This document shows, one piece after another, positions 6,044 to 6,317 of a DNA stretch of 6,317 nt. The position numbers and the translations under genes are program-made. The notes beneath the pieces are model-generated. The model ran no database searches and had not been told where the DNA came from. It saw only the letters and a program-made list of their open reading frames with translations. Origin of the DNA: Oscillospiraceae bacterium (GTDB lineage: Bacteria > Bacillota > Clostridia > Oscillospirales > Acutalibacteraceae); contig JAQXMV010000107.1 of NCBI GenBank assembly GCA_029013165.1, forward strand, positions 1-6,317. The letters run 5' to 3'. Position 1 is the first letter of the stretch. Each line of letters opens with the position of its first letter.

Positions 6044-6317
6044 TCTTGCCTGTGGTTGTGATGTGTATCTTATTACCGGATATACGGACATGAGGAAAGG
6101 AATAGACGGTCTTGCCACCATCGTGCAGGGAAAGCTGTCTCTGGATCCGTTCAGTCGGAGCCTTTATCTTTTTTGCGGAAGAAACCGCAGTAAAATAAAA
6201 GGACTGTTGTGGGAGGGAGACGGATTTCTGCTTTTGTATAAACGCCTTGATAACGGTTCTTTCCGTTGGCCGAGAAATGAAACAGAAGCCCGTAAACTGA
6301 CACCGCAGCAGATCCGA
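6033..6317 (+). CDS. tnpB: IS66 family accessory protein TnpB (OrfB), N-terminal 95 codons, cut by window edge
   Basis: The frame starts at ATG 6033 and is open to the last base, giving 95 residues. Diagnostic IS66 OrfB blocks are visible: VYLITGYTDMRKGIDGL (residues 11-27), LDPFSRSLYLFCGRNRSKIK (37-56), LLWEGDGFLLLYKRL (58-72) and GSFRWP (75-80). Family members are about 110-120 residues, so only some 15-25 C-terminal residues are missing because of the window edge. The start overlaps tnpA by 11 nt in the +1 frame, the normal compact arrangement of IS66 operons. TnpB is needed for transposition in studied elements, but its biochemical role is not settled. This is unrelated to the RNA-guided nuclease TnpB of IS200/IS605 elements. 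No disruption is seen. Confidence 0.93.
   Translation, partial: MLSDLACGCDVYLITGYTDMRKGIDGLATIVQGKLSLDPFSRSLYLFCGRNRSKIKGLLWEGDGFLLLYKRLDNGSFRWPRNETEARKLTPQQIR

Larger units (their letters stand above)
5590..6317 (+). mobile_element. IS66-family insertion sequence, left part (continues past window)
   Basis: Two consecutive overlapping genes match the IS66 accessory proteins TnpA and TnpB in order and orientation, so this is the left part of an IS66-family element. Its transposase gene tnpC and right end must lie beyond the window. The left boundary is uncertain. I place it tentatively at GTACCCCCCC (5590-5599), because the host tRNA terminator ends at 5546 and IS66 ends typically begin with GTA followed by a short inverted repeat. 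The paired right repeat and the 8-bp target duplication usual for the family cannot be seen here. The DNA from here on looks more A-rich than the host genes, consistent with acquisition. Confidence 0.85.

Noticed and set aside
6033..6317. Possible link of the TnpB name to RNA-guided nucleases of IS200/IS605 elements, and so to an omega RNA system
   Set aside because: The residues match the small IS66 OrfB protein; there is no RuvC-like domain and no room for one in this reading frame.

Overview
The window looks like chromosomal DNA from a Gram-positive member of the Clostridia, possibly a gut Oscillospiraceae/Ruminococcaceae-type bacterium. The evidence is a Firmicute-style tyrosyl-tRNA synthetase, AGG-type ribosome binding sites, a PHP-type (HisK/HisJ) histidinol-phosphatase, a consensus sigma-A-type promoter and moderate GC. 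The taxon is inferred from gene style only. All genes and signals read on the plus strand.

Layout, left to right. (1) Positions 1-672 hold the C-terminal half of tyrS, with its 5' part outside the window. (2) Positions 697-1182 encode an unrecognised small protein with four predicted membrane segments, probably read from the tyrS transcript. (3) Positions 1226-4390 encode a large cytoplasmic GH38 alpha-mannosidase of 1054 residues with an added C-terminal beta-rich region and a lysine-rich tail. (4) Positions 4391-4470 hold a 16-nt perfect palindrome and a terminator-like hairpin. (5) Positions 4489-5310 encode a PHP-family histidinol-phosphatase, away from any other visible his gene. (6) Positions 5340-5546 form a self-contained tRNA-Ser(CGA) unit: extended -10 promoter, tRNA with encoded CCA, strong intrinsic terminator. 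(7) From about 5590 to the window end lies the left part of an IS66-family insertion sequence: a candidate end, an AT-rich subterminal stretch with short repeats, tnpA, and the first 95 codons of tnpB, which overlaps tnpA by 11 nt. The IS66 transposase gene (tnpC) and the right end would lie beyond the window.

The left part is mostly ordinary core and catabolic content: translation (TyrRS, tRNA-Ser), mannoside breakdown and histidine biosynthesis. I see no metabolic link between neighbouring genes, so this is not a dedicated pathway cluster. The right edge is accessory DNA inserted just after a tRNA transcription unit. I found no convincing evidence of a new biological system. The items most worth checking are the exact IS66 end and its repeats, the role of the hairpin pair before the histidinol-phosphatase, and the unrecognised membrane protein.
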